64,000 nucleotides of DNA from Galdieria partita. Its lineage: Eukaryota > Rhodophyta > Bangiophyceae > Galdieriales > Galdieriaceae. The stretch covers positions 62,001 to 126,000 of the forward strand of contig BQMJ01000062.1 in NCBI GenBank assembly GCA_025991245.1, in the 5' to 3' direction. The notes beneath the pieces were generated by a model that had not been told where the DNA came from, made no database searches, and saw only the letters and a program-made list of their open reading frames with translations. Positions within the stretch are counted from its first letter, which is position 1. Every line of letters begins with the position of its first letter. Both the position numbers and the translations under genes were made by a program. Below, one piece after another: positions 1 to 10,831 of this stretch.

Positions 1-1
1 G

Positions 2-1387
2 GAAAGAGAAGCAGAATTAAGAAGAAAGGCTGAAAACAAGCGAGCGGAAATCCTGAAAAAGTATCAAGGTGTTAATCTGTATATCAGAAACCTTCCAGAT
101 GATATGGATGAAGAAGGGTTAAGAAAAGAATTTTCAATCTTTGGCACACTTACTTCATGTCGAGTCATGAGAGATGATAAGGGAGTTTCGCGAGGATTTG
201 GTTTTGTTTGCTTTAGTACTCCGGAGGAAGCCACGAAAGCAGTGACCGAAATGAACGGAAAGATGATGGGTAAAAAGCCTTTATATGTTTGTTTAGCGCA
301 GAGAAAGGAAATTAGACAAGCTCAGTTGGAAGCACAACGTATTGCAGCTGCTGCAGGAGGTTTGAGAATTCCTGGCGCAGTACCGGGTTCCCTATATCCA
401 CAACCAGGAGCTCCCATGTTTTATCCTCAACCAGGTGTGCCTCCTCAAATGCAACTTCAAACAAATATGATGGGCAGAGGACAAGCTTCCTTTATTAACC
501 CTCAGTATTTGGCAATGATGGGACGTGGAGCAGCAGCAGCAGCAGCAGCAGGTACATCCTCAGGAGGACCAGGAATGGGTTCAGGACCAATTAATCAAAA
601 CTTCATTGGTAGAGGAACTCCAGTCATGACTAGTCCTAGTGGTGGAAGAGCTCCTTACCCTTCAGCCTCAGGAGTTGCTAGTAATGCTGTTCCTCAAGTT
701 GGAGCGTCGCCTCCTTATATGCCCTATTCGGTGTCGTCTATGCCCCAAAATCAGAGACAGGTACGAAATAACAATAATAACAATAATTCATTGTCATTTA
801 ACAATCAGCAGAGAAATTATCAAGGAAATATGACCAATCCAAGCACAATGTTGTCTCAGAATGGAATGCAGTCGACTTCAGGTAGAATGCAGCCTAATAA
901 TTCGATGAGTCGTGGAGGAAGAGGAGCTTCGGTAACGAATGCAACTGGAATGCCTCCCAATAACATGCCAATGCAGTTAAATGGTCAACAATTCAAATAT
1001 ACTATGAATGCAAGAAATGCGGCTCCGGTGATGAATCAGGAAAGAAGCAACCCAGAAGATATGTCGCAGGAGCAGCGACAGCAACAAGCCAGACAAGCAG
1101 ACAATGCAACTTCTTCGGCGTCTTTAATAGCACTGTTAACTAATGCTTCTCCCGAACAACAGAAACAAATTTTAGGGGAAAGATTATACCCTTTGATTTA
1201 TGAACGGCAACCTGGTTTGGCAGGGAAAATAACAGGAATGTTATTGGAAATGGACAATTCAGAGGTGCTGCATTTGATCGAATCACCAGATGCTCTATCT
1301 GAAAAAATAGAGGAAGCTTTGGCGGTGTTGCGAGCACATGCGGAACAACAAAAAAGTTCCACACAGGCAGCTACGGGTACTACTTAA
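2..1387 (+). CDS. PABPC: Polyadenylate-binding protein (PABP), C-terminal part, 5' truncated
   Basis: Cytoplasmic poly(A)-binding protein that coats mRNA tails and recruits translation and decay factors. The frame is open from base 2, so the gene begins upstream of the window; 461 residues are visible. The first ~95 form the fourth RRM, with RNP2 (VNLYIRNLP) and RNP1 (GFGFVCF). A ~250-residue low-complexity linker follows, rich in Met, Gln, Asn, Pro and Gly, with a poly-Ala run (GCA repeats near 531-551) and an Asn run near 770-790. The C-terminal MLLE domain (about residues 360-435) includes ERLYPLIYERQPGLAGKITG and binds PAM2 peptides. No intron is visible in this part. It converges on the next gene with 53 bases between stops. 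The family call is very secure. Confidence 0.95.
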   Translation, partial: EREAELRRKAENKRAEILKKYQGVNLYIRNLPDDMDEEGLRKEFSIFGTLTSCRVMRDDKGVSRGFGFVCFSTPEEATKAVTEMNGKMMGKKPLYVCLAQRKEIRQAQLEAQRIAAAAGGLRIPGAVPGSLYPQPGAPMFYPQPGVPPQMQLQTNMMGRGQASFINPQYLAMMGRGAAAAAAAGTSSGGPGMGSGPINQNFIGRGTPVMTSPSGGRAPYPSASGVASNAVPQVGASPPYMPYSVSSMPQNQRQVRNNNNNNNSLSFNNQQRNYQGNMTNPSTMLSQNGMQSTSGRMQPNNSMSRGGRGASVTNATGMPPNNMPMQLNGQQFKYTMNARNAAPVMNQERSNPEDMSQEQRQQQARQADNATSSASLIALLTNASPEQQKQILGERLYPLIYERQPGLAGKITGMLLEMDNSEVLHLIESPDALSEKIEEALAVLRAHAEQQKSSTQAATGTT

Positions 1388-1440
1388 AAAAGCTAAACAT
1401 AAAAAGTTTATATCCTATAAAAAAAAGTTGTTTTTCTTAG

Positions 1441-2304
1441 TTAACTTTCTTGCAACCAAGAAAAGCACCCTTGGGATACTTGTTGTTTGATCTCCTTTGA
1501 CACAGGTTTCATGCCTAAGAACATATCACTGAGTGCCCAACAAAGGGCATCATTCTTAACTTGTCCATAGTGAACGCCATCTATCCATGTATCTACGGTA
1601 CCATTTGCTGAACAAACAAACAACAACTCACAGCCTACTGCCATAGTGCCTTTTTCTAGGAAGAACCCGTTGAACTTTTTCAATGCCTGTTTGCCATCAG
1701 GCATGTTCATCTTCTTCTCTGCTTCACGTACTCGTTTCAATAAACCACGATCGAAACCATTCTGCATATGTTTTCCAGCAACTTCGCGAATACATACTAA
1801 CCGAAAGGTTTTCCCAAACCCTTTCCTACCTTCTCCAGGATCACTGCGAGGTGTAGAAAAAGTAGACCAAAATCTCCCATCACTTTCTAACTGCTCTGGA
1901 TCAGTATACTTAAAACCAGACAATATTGACCGCGCTTCTTTTTCATCTACATAAACACCAACTGCATACACTTTGACTCTCAAAGGTGTCATAAAACGTG
2001 GACCTGCACCAAGGAGACGCTGCCTTTTCAAAAGTCCATTTTCTTCTACCTCCAACCACGTCGGAAAACGAACTTGAGTCGTTGGTTCCTCAACTTCTGT
2101 CGCTTCCTCTAGTTGTTCAGAAACTCCAACACCAGAGTCAGCTTTAACTCTTGCTGGAAACAAATACCAAGAAAAAGAATATGCTCCTAACACGAGTAAC
2201 AGACCGCCAAATTTCGAATAAAATATATGTCTTCTATTACTCCAATTAGAAGAGTGCTCTACAGGAAAACTATTTGGAAACGAATGAACAAACGATTTAT
2301 GCAA
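1441..2304 (-). CDS. Chalcone-isomerase-fold (fatty-acid-binding type) protein, membrane-anchored
   Basis: A 287-aa protein of the chalcone isomerase-like superfamily. In algae these are usually non-catalytic, fatty-acid-binding (FAP-like) proteins rather than flavonoid enzymes. The domain covers about residues 105-285: LLGAGPRFMTPLRVKVYAVG opens it and the later helices follow, ending at DMFLGMKPVSKEIK. Before it is a basic leader and one hydrophobic segment (GGLLLVLGAYSFSWYLF, about residues 33-50), suggesting an organelle-directed, membrane-anchored form. The start chosen is the first ATG of the frame; an upstream exon cannot be excluded because the leader is poorly conserved. Substrate is unknown. 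It is convergent with PABP. Confidence 0.75.
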   Translation of the reverse strand: MHKSFVHSFPNSFPVEHSSNWSNRRHIFYSKFGGLLLVLGAYSFSWYLFPARVKADSGVGVSEQLEEATEVEEPTTQVRFPTWLEVEENGLLKRQRLLGAGPRFMTPLRVKVYAVGVYVDEKEARSILSGFKYTDPEQLESDGRFWSTFSTPRSDPGEGRKGFGKTFRLVCIREVAGKHMQNGFDRGLLKRVREAEKKMNMPDGKQALKKFNGFFLEKGTMAVGCELLFVCSANGTVDTWIDGVHYGQVKNDALCWALSDMFLGMKPVSKEIKQQVSQGCFSWLQES

Positions 2305-3688
2305 AATATTATGTAGACCTCGTTGCTCAATAGAAAACTGAACACCTCTGCAACTAGTTCTTGCAAGAATTCTGCTGTAATTGACAATTCCTCGAAAAGC
2401 CTACAAAAGCATGAAACAGCAATATTAAAACATGAACTGACGATCCTTACTTCTGTAAACACCATAACAACAACAAACCACAACCTCAAATTTAATGCAT
2501 CAAATATCAGAATTAAACGGAATTTAATAAGATGGGAGGGTCGTAGCAATCTTTTGATTATTGTTTACATTATTTTTTTAAATTTGCACTTAGAACTATT
2601 GATCTCTCTAAATTAATTGGAAATGTATTTAATGCTCTATACGAATAAAACTGAAAATTTACTAGCATAAATAAATGCAACTTTCACAAGTCTCTACCAT
2701 ATGGAATTCGTCATATTTATTCTACTTTAAAATTATTTTCATAATTGTATATCTATTTTTTTTAAAATTAATTGTTGCTCTCCTCTTAAAAGCAATGCTC
2801 ACTTGTATATTTCAAGGTACCCTTTCCACGAATGATTAGTTTTTATTTAAAAACTTTGATATATCTCGAGCCTCATCCCAACCATGAGTATATACAGTCA
2901 TTTTCTTGACCTGAACAATGGGTTATATATTTGTGTTTTTCTTTTTCATTCTATCTGTGAAACAGGTGTACGGTTGTTACTTCTATTTGTTATTTGATAT
3001 TTTAACTTGAAATAAACGATTGGTTGTTAGTTGCAAGATAAAGCTAGCGTGTATCGTTTGTTGCTTGTTTTTGCAGCAACCTTTTTCTATGGACAAGTGG
3101 CGAGAATCAACGAATGCATCTTCAGTAGTCTGAACTGCGTTTCTAATTATTGTGTCGTACATTTATCATTTATCATTTTGATTTTGACTGGTAATATTGA
3201 GTTTTCATTTATGTTCTCATCGGTCACTTTTTAGTATATTTCCTAATCTCTAAGTAATTGGATGATTTTTGTTAGGTGTTGCAGGATAAGTGAATGCCAC
3301 TTCAATCTATGAAGAGCCTGAAAGAGAGATCCCAATTTACTTCTTTAGTACAATTATTTTGAGGCTTCAGCAATCAATCAAGTGTTGCTTGTTGTCAGGA
3401 TAATATAGCGTTTTCATAGCATTTTGTTTTCCAATAATGAGATTTCGTTTTTGATTATAGAAACAGAACGACTCGAAGACTTGGTCTTTTTTGAGGATGT
3501 CTTTCAATTTCCTCTTGCAACAAGTTGGTTTTGCAAGCCCTGATTCCTGTAACTTGAAACAAGAAGTGAATTACATTTTCTAGCCTTAGTCTCTCCTCAT
3601 GACAGCAAATCTTTGTTGGAAAGAAAAAAGATGTGGAGTTCAAATTGGCGGGGTAGTTTGTAGTAGTGGACACATTGTACCTTGAAGG
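2305..3688. other. Gene-poor spacer, no supported gene
   Basis: About 1.4 kb between the chalcone-isomerase-like gene (leftward) and VPS2 (rightward), so it must hold both 5' regions. It is AT-rich with stops in all frames. The longest open frames (for example minus 3455-3673, 72 codons) match no family I recognise and have no convincing splice partners. No tRNA or obvious structured RNA seen. Confidence 0.5.
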
Positions 3689-4544
3689 ATGGGTCTTGGA
3701 GAGTTTATATTTGGAGTGTCACCCCAGGAAAGGATGAAAAGGTACAAAAGGTAATAGGGTTTTTGGATGAGTTTATTACTCCTGTTACTCAAGTTTCGTA
3801 GAGGTATTGATAGGGCCATTCGTGAAATGGACCGTGAACGAACCAAGCTGGAGCAACAAGAGCGAAAAGTCAAGGTGTGAAAGTATTGTTCGTTGACCAT
3901 TTTCACGCGTAACTTATATTGTACATAAAGTCTGAAATACGAAAGTTGGCCAAAGAAGGTCAAATGCAGTCAGTGAAAACGTTGGCAAAGGTAACAGAGT
4001 TTTGCTACACACTCTATAGAGAAGATCTTTTGAACAGTTGTATAGGATCTAGTGCGTACACGGTCACATATTTCAAAGTTTTATAGCATGCGGACTCAAA
4101 TGCAAAGTGTTTCCATGCAATTGACTGCTATGCGCTCGAACGAAGTCATGGCCAAGGCAATGGCCGGTGTAGTAAAGGCTATGCGTCAGATGAATAGACA
4201 AATGAACCTCCCCGAAATGCAGAAAATTCTGATGGAGTTTGAAAAGCAGAACGAAATTTTGGGAATGAAACAAGAAATGTGAGTAGAGTCCTTATCATCC
4301 TATCCATATTCTGAAATAATATTATCGTAGCATGGACGATACTATTGACGACACTATGGGTGCTGATGAAGAAGAAACGGAGACGGAACAAGTTGTTAAT
4401 CAGGTATTAGATGAACTTGGTTTGGAAACAGAAGGCAAATTGGGTGTTGTTCCACGAGTACATGTTCAGAATGGAGAAAAATCGAAACACGAAGTAGAGG
4501 AACAAGATGATTTGGAGAGTCGTTTGGAGAATCTTCGAAAGTGA
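3689..4544 (+). CDS. VPS2: ESCRT-III subunit VPS2/CHMP2
   Basis: ESCRT-III component that polymerises on endosomal membranes and recruits the Vps4 ATPase for membrane scission. Five exons: 3689-3750, 3802-3874, 3931-3990, 4046-4278, 4331-4544, giving 213 aa. Introns are 51, 56, 55 and 52 nt, all GT-AG. The joined protein follows CHMP2A along its whole length: MGLGEFIFGVSP start, basic helix 1 (GIDRAIREMDRERTKLEQQE), DLVRTRSHISKFYSMRTQ, then the acidic DDTIDDTMG stretch and VVNQVLDELGLE. It ends in an MIM1-like motif, DLESRLENLRK, which binds Vps4. Length matches the family (~220). The exon 1/2 border was set by frame: the first AG after the donor breaks the frame, the next restores the conserved helix. 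Confidence 0.93.
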
Positions 4545-4734
4545 AATTTTCAAAAGACGGCATTTTGTTGATGTGGTGTGTAAATGTTTTTGCGACATGC
4601 ATTCCTGTTTGTACAGCTGTTTGTCATGTGTTGCCTTTGGAATATTTGAAACTTGAAGAAACTTTCAACTTGTAATGATTTATTAAAAGCTGTCTTTTTT
4701 TCCTCTTTCAATAAAAGCCGTATGTTGGAGGTTT

Positions 4735-5532
4735 TTATGATTGTTGTTGCTGTACTGATTGGTCTTTATCTCCATAGTTGTACATTCCAGGTAGGTAAGC
4801 TGTCGGCATCATTCCAGGAAAAGATAGTCCTGGATATGCAAGTGCAGCTTGTGGGCCTAAAGAGAACATCGAGTGTGGCCTTAACAAAGCGTTGGCTGAC
4901 ACAGCTCTAGCTCGAGCCGCCAAAATTCGTTCTGCTTGAGAACCGTGACGTTCTTTGGTATCTTTCTTAAACGCGTATTGCACAGTGACTTGATTATTTC
5001 CCAAAAATTGTCCGTTCATAGTTTCGATAGCAGCGTCACTTGCTTCAAAAGAATCAAACTTGACAAAACCGTATCCCTTTGATTCCCCTGTTTCTGGGTC
5101 TCTCATAATATGCGGAGTTTCGATGATTGCCCCGAAAGCACTAAAGGTGTCGTAAAGCAGTTTTTCGTCTACTTCTTGACTCAAGTTTCCGACGAACAAG
5201 TTTGCACCAATATCCATACTTCGCTTGTCAGTACTTGCTTGTTGTAGTCTTAAAGGCTTTGCATAAAGTCTCACCATATTCAATACCTTTGTCGCGTATA
5301 TAGCGTCCATTTCATTTTTGAATTCTACAAACCCATAGCCTTGTGTTTGTCCAGTTATTCTGTCTCTCGGTATATAGACGTGCTTCACGGGGCCTACTTG
5401 AACCATGAGTTCCCATAATAGCTCTTCTGAAACTCTTTCGTCCAGGTTTCCAACATATAAGGTGGCTTCTTGGTTTCGTTCAGCTGGTTGACTAGCTTGA
5501 TAAAAATTGGTTGTACCAAAATAAGAGGCCAT
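4735..5532 (-). CDS. SF3B4: Splicing factor 3b subunit 4 (SF3B4/SAP49)
   Basis: U2 snRNP SF3b subunit that helps anchor U2 near the branch point through SF3B2. Intronless, 265 aa. Two RRMs: RRM1 about residues 24-100 ([16 protein letters not shown]) and RRM2 about 110-190 ([16 protein letters not shown]). They are followed by the conserved post-RRM helix [17 protein letters not shown] and a short Pro/Gly/Met tail. The tail is much shorter than the ~200-residue proline-rich tail of the human protein, as in other reduced eukaryotes. It is divergent from FRA10AC1, another spliceosome-associated gene, with 87 bases between the two ATGs. Confidence 0.95.
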   Translation of the reverse strand: MASYFGTTNFYQASQPAERNQEATLYVGNLDERVSEELLWELMVQVGPVKHVYIPRDRITGQTQGYGFVEFKNEMDAIYATKVLNMVRLYAKPLRLQQASTDKRSMDIGANLFVGNLSQEVDEKLLYDTFSAFGAIIETPHIMRDPETGESKGYGFVKFDSFEASDAAIETMNGQFLGNNQVTVQYAFKKDTKERHGSQAERILAARARAVSANALLRPHSMFSLGPQAALAYPGLSFPGMMPTAYLPGMYNYGDKDQSVQQQQS

Positions 5533-5619
5533 ACTCTAAGAGCACAAAATGTTGACAAAAATAAATATCGATCTTGTTTCAAAACAACAACAGAATGAAG
5601 GAAGAGAAGAATTACACGA

Positions 5620-6114
5620 ATGAGCAAAGAAATGTCACGTCCTGAGCAAAACAGTCGACCAGCATGGAACGCTTATGGAAAACAAGATATGGACAACTTT
5701 GCTCTTCCAAAAGAACCCAAAAGAGTTGTACGTAACACAGACATGGATGTGTTGAAGAGAGAATATCGTTTTATACGTGAGTCGGAAGAAGAAGATGCAA
5801 AGGCTTGGGAAACGAGACTGGCAAGAAGGCATTATGAAAGACTATATAAAGACTATGCTATTGCGGACTTGTCCCGATGGCGTCAAGGCTTTTTGGGTCT
5901 TCGCTGGCTCAACCAAACAGAAGTTTTACAAGGAAAAGGGTATTCGTATTGTGCGGCAACGGATTGTAACGGGGCATCGGAATTGAAAGCTTTTCAAGTA
6001 CCCTTTACTTATGAAGAAAATGGGGAGACGAAAGCTACTTTGGTGAAAGTTCGATTGTGCAGGTCATGTCAGGTGAAAATGCGCGAGAGTTTTAGAATTG
6101 CCCGAGAAAAGTGA
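5620..6114 (+). CDS. FRA10AC1: FRA10AC1 family nuclear protein
   Basis: A 164-aa intronless protein matching FRA10AC1, a nuclear protein found with the spliceosomal C complex. Conserved blocks seen: DMDVLKREYRFIRESEEEDA, AWETRLARRHYERLYKDYAI, ADLSRWRQGFLGLRW, and a Cys pair set (YCAATDC near residue 115 and RLCRSCQVKM near 147) that looks like a zinc-binding pair. The family's long basic tail is absent. Its start is divergent from SF3B4, so the two splicing-related genes probably share a promoter. Molecular role is poorly known in any organism. Confidence 0.85.
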   Translation: MSKEMSRPEQNSRPAWNAYGKQDMDNFALPKEPKRVVRNTDMDVLKREYRFIRESEEEDAKAWETRLARRHYERLYKDYAIADLSRWRQGFLGLRWLNQTEVLQGKGYSYCAATDCNGASELKAFQVPFTYEENGETKATLVKVRLCRSCQVKMRESFRIAREK

Positions 6115-7195
6115 AAATAAGGTGTCCAGTTTGAAGAACACAAATAGGAAAAGTGGTTGAGCAGTGTTGTTTTGGCGGCAATGCGTGTTGTTGGGAGGTT
6201 GTTCTTTGATTACCGAATACTTTTTCTTTGCAGTAGATAGAACAACTTGCGTTTCATGCTTGTCCAATCTGTATGTTTTCTATGCATCATTGATAAAACT
6301 TGCACGGAAATAAGAACTCATCGAGCCTTTGGAGTATCCAACGGACTATAGTGGTGTGGCATGACGTCCAACATTGAAAATGGTGTTAACTTTATCCATG
6401 TTTCGATATTGCGCAAAATCTTGAAGTGACTGCAACTTTATCATTCATCGAGGAGTACATGCTCACTGCAAATGATACAAAGGGAGCTATCTTCTAACCC
6501 CATGTGACTGATAGAAAGGGTTGTTGTGAAAAACAATTACAACAGTATTTACCTTGTTTTGCTGCCATGCGCAGTATCTTGAAAGCCTCATATAAGATTG
6601 TGAATGTTATTACTTGTTTGAGTGATAGAAAGTCGCCTTTCGGAATAATCTAAGCCGATATTCTACATATGTGTCTAAAACCAATTGTACTCTATTCAAC
6701 AGCTGCAAGTCACAAGGCTATGAGGGTTCACAAGTTTCCACTCGTGGGTTGAAGAGATGCCCAACTCTTCTTATAGGGAGAGAAAAGAGAGGGTGACCCG
6801 CCCACGATGATTTTGAATTTGAAATGGAGAACAGACTACGCAAAGAAATGAGGAGGGGAAAAAGAGATCATCAGAAGGGTATAAAATGGGCCCGCGATGG
6901 ACAATGTGTCAGCCATTTCCTATTGATATCGCCAGCCCGCACTTGTGTATTGGAAGCTGTACTCGTGTCACTACTTACTGGTCACTCAAAAAGAAGAACA
7001 GACAAAAACTACTAGCAAGTAAATTCTCTGTATCATGCTTGATAGTTTGTGATTACTTCCAAGGTTACATTCATACTCTTATTATTATATAGCATCTGAT
7101 TACAAGTGCTGAAGGTACAGAGAACTGTTTGATTTTTCAATAGTTCAGAAAACAGCAAGTTTCACCTGTGCTTGGTGAGATACTCTATCTTCTAA
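6115..7195. other. Spacer with a possible structured segment
   Basis: About 1.1 kb with no protein gene I can support. Short frames such as 6824-7015 and 6886-7092 have no family signal. At 6743-6806 an inverted pair (CGTGGG at 6743-6748, CCCACG at 6801-6806) encloses an inner hairpin, GAAGAG (6751-6756) with CTCTTC (6765-6770). This could be a small structured RNA or chance. The left end is the 3' region of FRA10AC1, the right end the 5' region of the orphan gene at 7196. Confidence 0.4.
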
Positions 7196-7730
7196 ATGGA
7201 AACCAGTCAACTTGGAGACTGCAATCAATCTACTGATCCTAAGATACGAAATATATCCCTCCAGGATAACAGCATACAAAAGGTGCTCTGTGATATAACT
7301 AATCTATCAAGTGAGGAGAAAAAAGAATCAGCATTCAATGAAAGCAAGACTATTGAGGCCAGGTAATCCATACTTGGAAAAGATATAAACAGTCCATTGA
7401 CCCTTTGATCATAGGAGAGACATTATAATGAATATCTCCAACTCTGAGGAAACATCAAAATGTAAAAAAAGAAAAGCCAATAACTTTCAAAAAGGAAACG
7501 AAAACAATCAAGATGCAGTACAAACTCTAACTGAATGTTATCGCGAGAAGAAAATAGTTAGAATTAGAAGAAAAGCACCCAAAGGAGTCGCCAATCATGA
7601 TGCAGCTACAAAAGGAGAACAAGAAGGATCCAAAGATGAGGCAAACCTTTCACGAAGAATACAAGTCAGATACCCAAAAACCTTATCGCCAAGGCCAAAT
7701 GTAAAGACTATTCTCAAATATGTCTTTTGA
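7196..7730 (+). CDS. Orphan lysine-rich, disordered protein
   Basis: Two exons, 7196-7362 and 7415-7730, joined across a 52-nt GT-AG intron whose removal keeps the frame (phase 2), giving 160 aa. The protein begins METSQLGDCN and contains VLCDITN near residue 30, then long stretches rich in Lys, Glu, Asn and Gln (TSKCKKRKANNFQK, KKIVRIRRKAPKG), and ends KTILKYVF. No membrane segment or known domain. The VLCDITN motif recalls short motifs seen in some chromosome and cell-cycle proteins, but that is too weak to name it. Likely nuclear from its basic character. It converges on MON1. Confidence 0.5.
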
Positions 7731-7876
7731 TAAAAAGCAATGTAACGCAATCATTAGATAGCCAATCTTCCTGTTGTGCAGCAGAACGAAAAGCTTTTCA
7801 TTCATCCAAACAAGAAAAGTAACGATATCTATTTGAATAAACATTCTTCTGAGCAAGCTTCCATATAAAATATTCT

Positions 7877-9343
7877 TCATAGCCATCGCCATATCTTCCA
7901 TTTATCTTTGCTTTGAAAATATTCCGTCCACTCTAGTGGAAAGACTGACATTTGTTTATGATAAAACCAACATTGAATATCTTTAACAAGTTGTCCATAA
8001 TGTTCCTCATCCAACTCACAATGAAAGAATAAGACTATATTAACTGGGGGATAATCTCCTATGGATTGACATATCCAAGTACGACCTTTCTCTTTACAAA
8101 CTATCATCTCTGTCACTCTCTCTTTGGTCCATATTTTTCTAATATCATATATATCTTTTTCAAACAAGTTGGACAACCCAAAAGTATCCACAAGTAATTG
8201 CAATGAACGGTGATAAAACATAACATGAACCGGAAATGGTATCTTGAGATGATCCGAAATAATGTTGCAACTAAGTGGATTCCGCAAAAAGCCATTCACG
8301 TCTCTTTCTATTTCTCTGCTTTGAAGTTGCTGAATCCATCGCTCCTTGTACTGAGACCAAGCATTCATCAAAGAATGGTAATCTGTCCTCTTCACCACAA
8401 ACAACAAAAGCCAACCATGATCTAAGGAGTTATCCTCAATATAACTAAAAACAATACGAACTAGTTGATAGCTTCCATGAAGCTGTATATATCCACATAT
8501 ATCCAAATGGCGCTCTTGTGCAATTCTGGAAAACAAAACAAACAGTTCCAATTCATCTTTGGATAAAGGAACAACCTCTGTCTTTCGTTGTGCCACAATA
8601 AAGCGCTTGGACGGTTCATGAAACAAAACGACATGCAAGGCACCTTTGCCAAGCAGAGGTTTCAAAGAATCTGATAATAAGCTGCGTCCTTCAGGATATG
8701 GAGAAGGCATGCAACGAATTGTGCCAATCAAATATGAAGGATCCATTAAATGTCCTCCGTATAACAATTCTCTTATACTGGAAAGAAACGCTGCGTTTTC
8801 TTGAATGACATAAGAGAGAGACGAATATTTCCGTAACCACGTCCACTAAACGAAATTTACCTCAAACTATCAACTCTAAACGAGCTTCTGTATTACCTCA
8901 AAGATATTTGGAGAAAAGAAAAACTCCAAAGTTCTCGCTACAAACTGGAAAATCGCTTCAACCCAATAAGTTGGGGTTAGGCTGCTTACTTTCCATACAA
9001 ACAAAAGACATCCAAACTGCATAAAATAGACGACACTATCAAGAGTTTTGACACAAAAGTGGCCACAAAGTTTTGAGTGATGAGTGTACCACAATACAGA
9101 AAACAGGGCACAAGTAGTCACCAAGAAGCCATATTCTCTATGGACAACACTCGAGTTTGTAATATAGGCAACAGGAGCTCCCTCAAGAGTTGCAATAAAG
9201 AACTCTTCACAAAACTCTTTCACGTGGAGATCAGTAACCCATTGTGGTTGACTGCAAAGAGCTTCTGACAAGACTTTGGCAACCGTTCCGTCGCTTTGTT
9301 GTTCCAATGATGGCTCAAGTTTCTCATAGCTAAAATTCATCAA
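7877..9343 (-). CDS. MON1: Vacuolar fusion protein MON1
   Basis: Subunit of the MON1-CCZ1 guanine-nucleotide exchange factor that activates Rab7 on late endosomes and vacuoles. Two exons: 9343-8897 and 8845-7877, with a 51-nt intron, giving 471 aa. Removing the intron joins the first longin-like domain (about residues 40-145; KEFCEEFFIATLEG is the usual opening) to the second (LLSDSLKPLLGKGALHVVLF, about 195-290) and the C-terminal roadblock/longin part (HVMFYHRSLQLLVDTF). The acidic, disordered N-terminus of many MON1 proteins is absent. Similarity is best in the second longin domain; the call is good but the protein is divergent. Confidence 0.72.
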
Positions 9344-9567
9344 CTGGAAAATGACATTTGCATTTCAAGCTCTTTGAATCATAATATTGAAAAACTTTAT
9401 TATGGGATACAATTTTCAAGTTTGTCTCCATATTGCTATAGGCACATACAATCTCTTCACCAAATAACGCCAAATGGATGGCTGTGAACATATTGATGGA
9501 TCATGTGTGATTGTCTCTCTGCAGCTTATGACAAACAGTGGCTTTCCATATTCTGTTTCTTTAGTCG

Positions 9568-10806
9568 ATGAATATTCTCAAGTGTAGCTTGGAGTTTCCC
9601 ATTGTTGGGTACTCAAGCTGTTGTTTTGGATGTTATACTTTGGACTATAAAAAGACGAACCTATCAAGTTTATGCAAAAATGTTTTTAAAAAGTCGATTT
9701 CGAGAAAGAAGAGCAAACATATGTTAACAAGGTCTCAGAAATCATTTTTAAGGATAACACAATATCCACTCTTATATTCAAACTTTTGTGTGGAAGAAAC
9801 GGGTGAATATCCCTCTTTTTCAACAGTTTTTTGTGAAAGCAATGAAGCTATGGACTCTTTAGAAGCATCTGTTAGAGACAGCAGATGTTTGAAACCAAGG
9901 CAGCGTTCAACTCTTCTCGTGAGAAGCCTAAAGAAAGAAAGTAATTGTATACAACAAGTGGTTATCGACAATAATAGTATTTTTCAAGACTTTGATACAC
10001 TTGAGTTGCTAAGTAGAAGAAATTCTGCTTTTTCTTTGAGGACTATATCTCTCTCAGAGAAACTGGTTGTAGTTTTAGCTGATTTGATATCCGACTACTT
10101 GGTACTGGATATGTTGTGTAGAATAAGAAGCTTTGAGCAAGCAGGCGAATTCATATTAGGTATACTTGTTGCCTACTTTTTGGCAGATTTGTTCTCAGGT
10201 TTATATAATTGGGTATCTGCGAACTACCTTTCAGACTCATTTCGATGGTCTCGCAACGCTTTGAGATATTATCAGTGGCATGTTGAACGACCTGAGGAAA
10301 TTGTGCAAATGAACTTTTTTGACAACGTATATTCACATTGTTTGATCATCATTCCCTTTTTGCTACTAACTGCGTACTTGAGAAGTCGTTTATCGCTCTT
10401 TTGCGAGTCTATTTTGGTGTTTTTGTTGGCTTGTATAGCGTTGTGGCCTGAGTTGCACAAATGGAGTCATATGGAAGATTCCAGTAAGCCACCTCCATTG
10501 ATTGTGAGAACTTTGCAGCAATTGGGAGTGATTTTAAATGCAAATGATCATAAAGGCCATCATAGTCCGTTTTTTTATCACTTGAAAGACAAAGGTCGAT
10601 GGTTTGCTCGACCTCAGTTTTATATCGCCACTGCATTCTATTCGACTGTAAGTGGTCATTGGAATGGGATATTGGACTCCATAGAATTCTACAGAAAGTT
10701 AGAATACCTTGTTTATCTGTTAACTGGCGTTGAACCTCGAATTTGGTCTCAAGACCCAGAGTTACGCAAGCGCTTTATCACAAACAATCATGTAAAAAAA
10801 GAATAA
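9568..10806 (+). CDS. FAD4: FAD4/PEDS1-type lipid desaturase, probably plastid
   Basis: Member of the TMEM189/Kua/CarF family of membrane desaturases. In plants FAD4 inserts the trans-3 double bond in 16:0 of plastid phosphatidylglycerol; the animal homologue makes plasmalogens. Intronless, 412 aa. A ~150-residue Ser/Lys-rich leader fits a plastid transit peptide. The desaturase domain (about 190-400) has the expected histidine clusters: QWHVERPEE, ELHKWSHM and NDHKGHHSPF, then the GHWN motif and GVEPRIW near the end. Hydrophobic segments lie near residues 185-205, 255-270 and 275-300. Given a photosynthetic alga, the FAD4 role is likelier than the plasmalogen one, but sequence alone does not decide. 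Confidence 0.82.
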   Translation: MNILKCSLEFPIVGYSSCCFGCYTLDYKKTNLSSLCKNVFKKSISRKKSKHMLTRSQKSFLRITQYPLLYSNFCVEETGEYPSFSTVFCESNEAMDSLEASVRDSRCLKPRQRSTLLVRSLKKESNCIQQVVIDNNSIFQDFDTLELLSRRNSAFSLRTISLSEKLVVVLADLISDYLVLDMLCRIRSFEQAGEFILGILVAYFLADLFSGLYNWVSANYLSDSFRWSRNALRYYQWHVERPEEIVQMNFFDNVYSHCLIIIPFLLLTAYLRSRLSLFCESILVFLLACIALWPELHKWSHMEDSSKPPPLIVRTLQQLGVILNANDHKGHHSPFFYHLKDKGRWFARPQFYIATAFYSTVSGHWNGILDSIEFYRKLEYLVYLLTGVEPRIWSQDPELRKRFITNNHVKKE

Positions 10807-10831
10807 TACTTGCTACAACGATATGCTAATA

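Noticed and set aside
3455-3673. A 72-codon minus-strand frame upstream of VPS2
   Set aside because: No family signal, no splice partners, and it lies in the probable VPS2 promoter.
6795-6806. Short similarity of GGTGACCC to SRP RNA helix 8
   Set aside because: Only a few bases match; the conserved SRP GGAAAC/AGCA motifs are not seen nearby.
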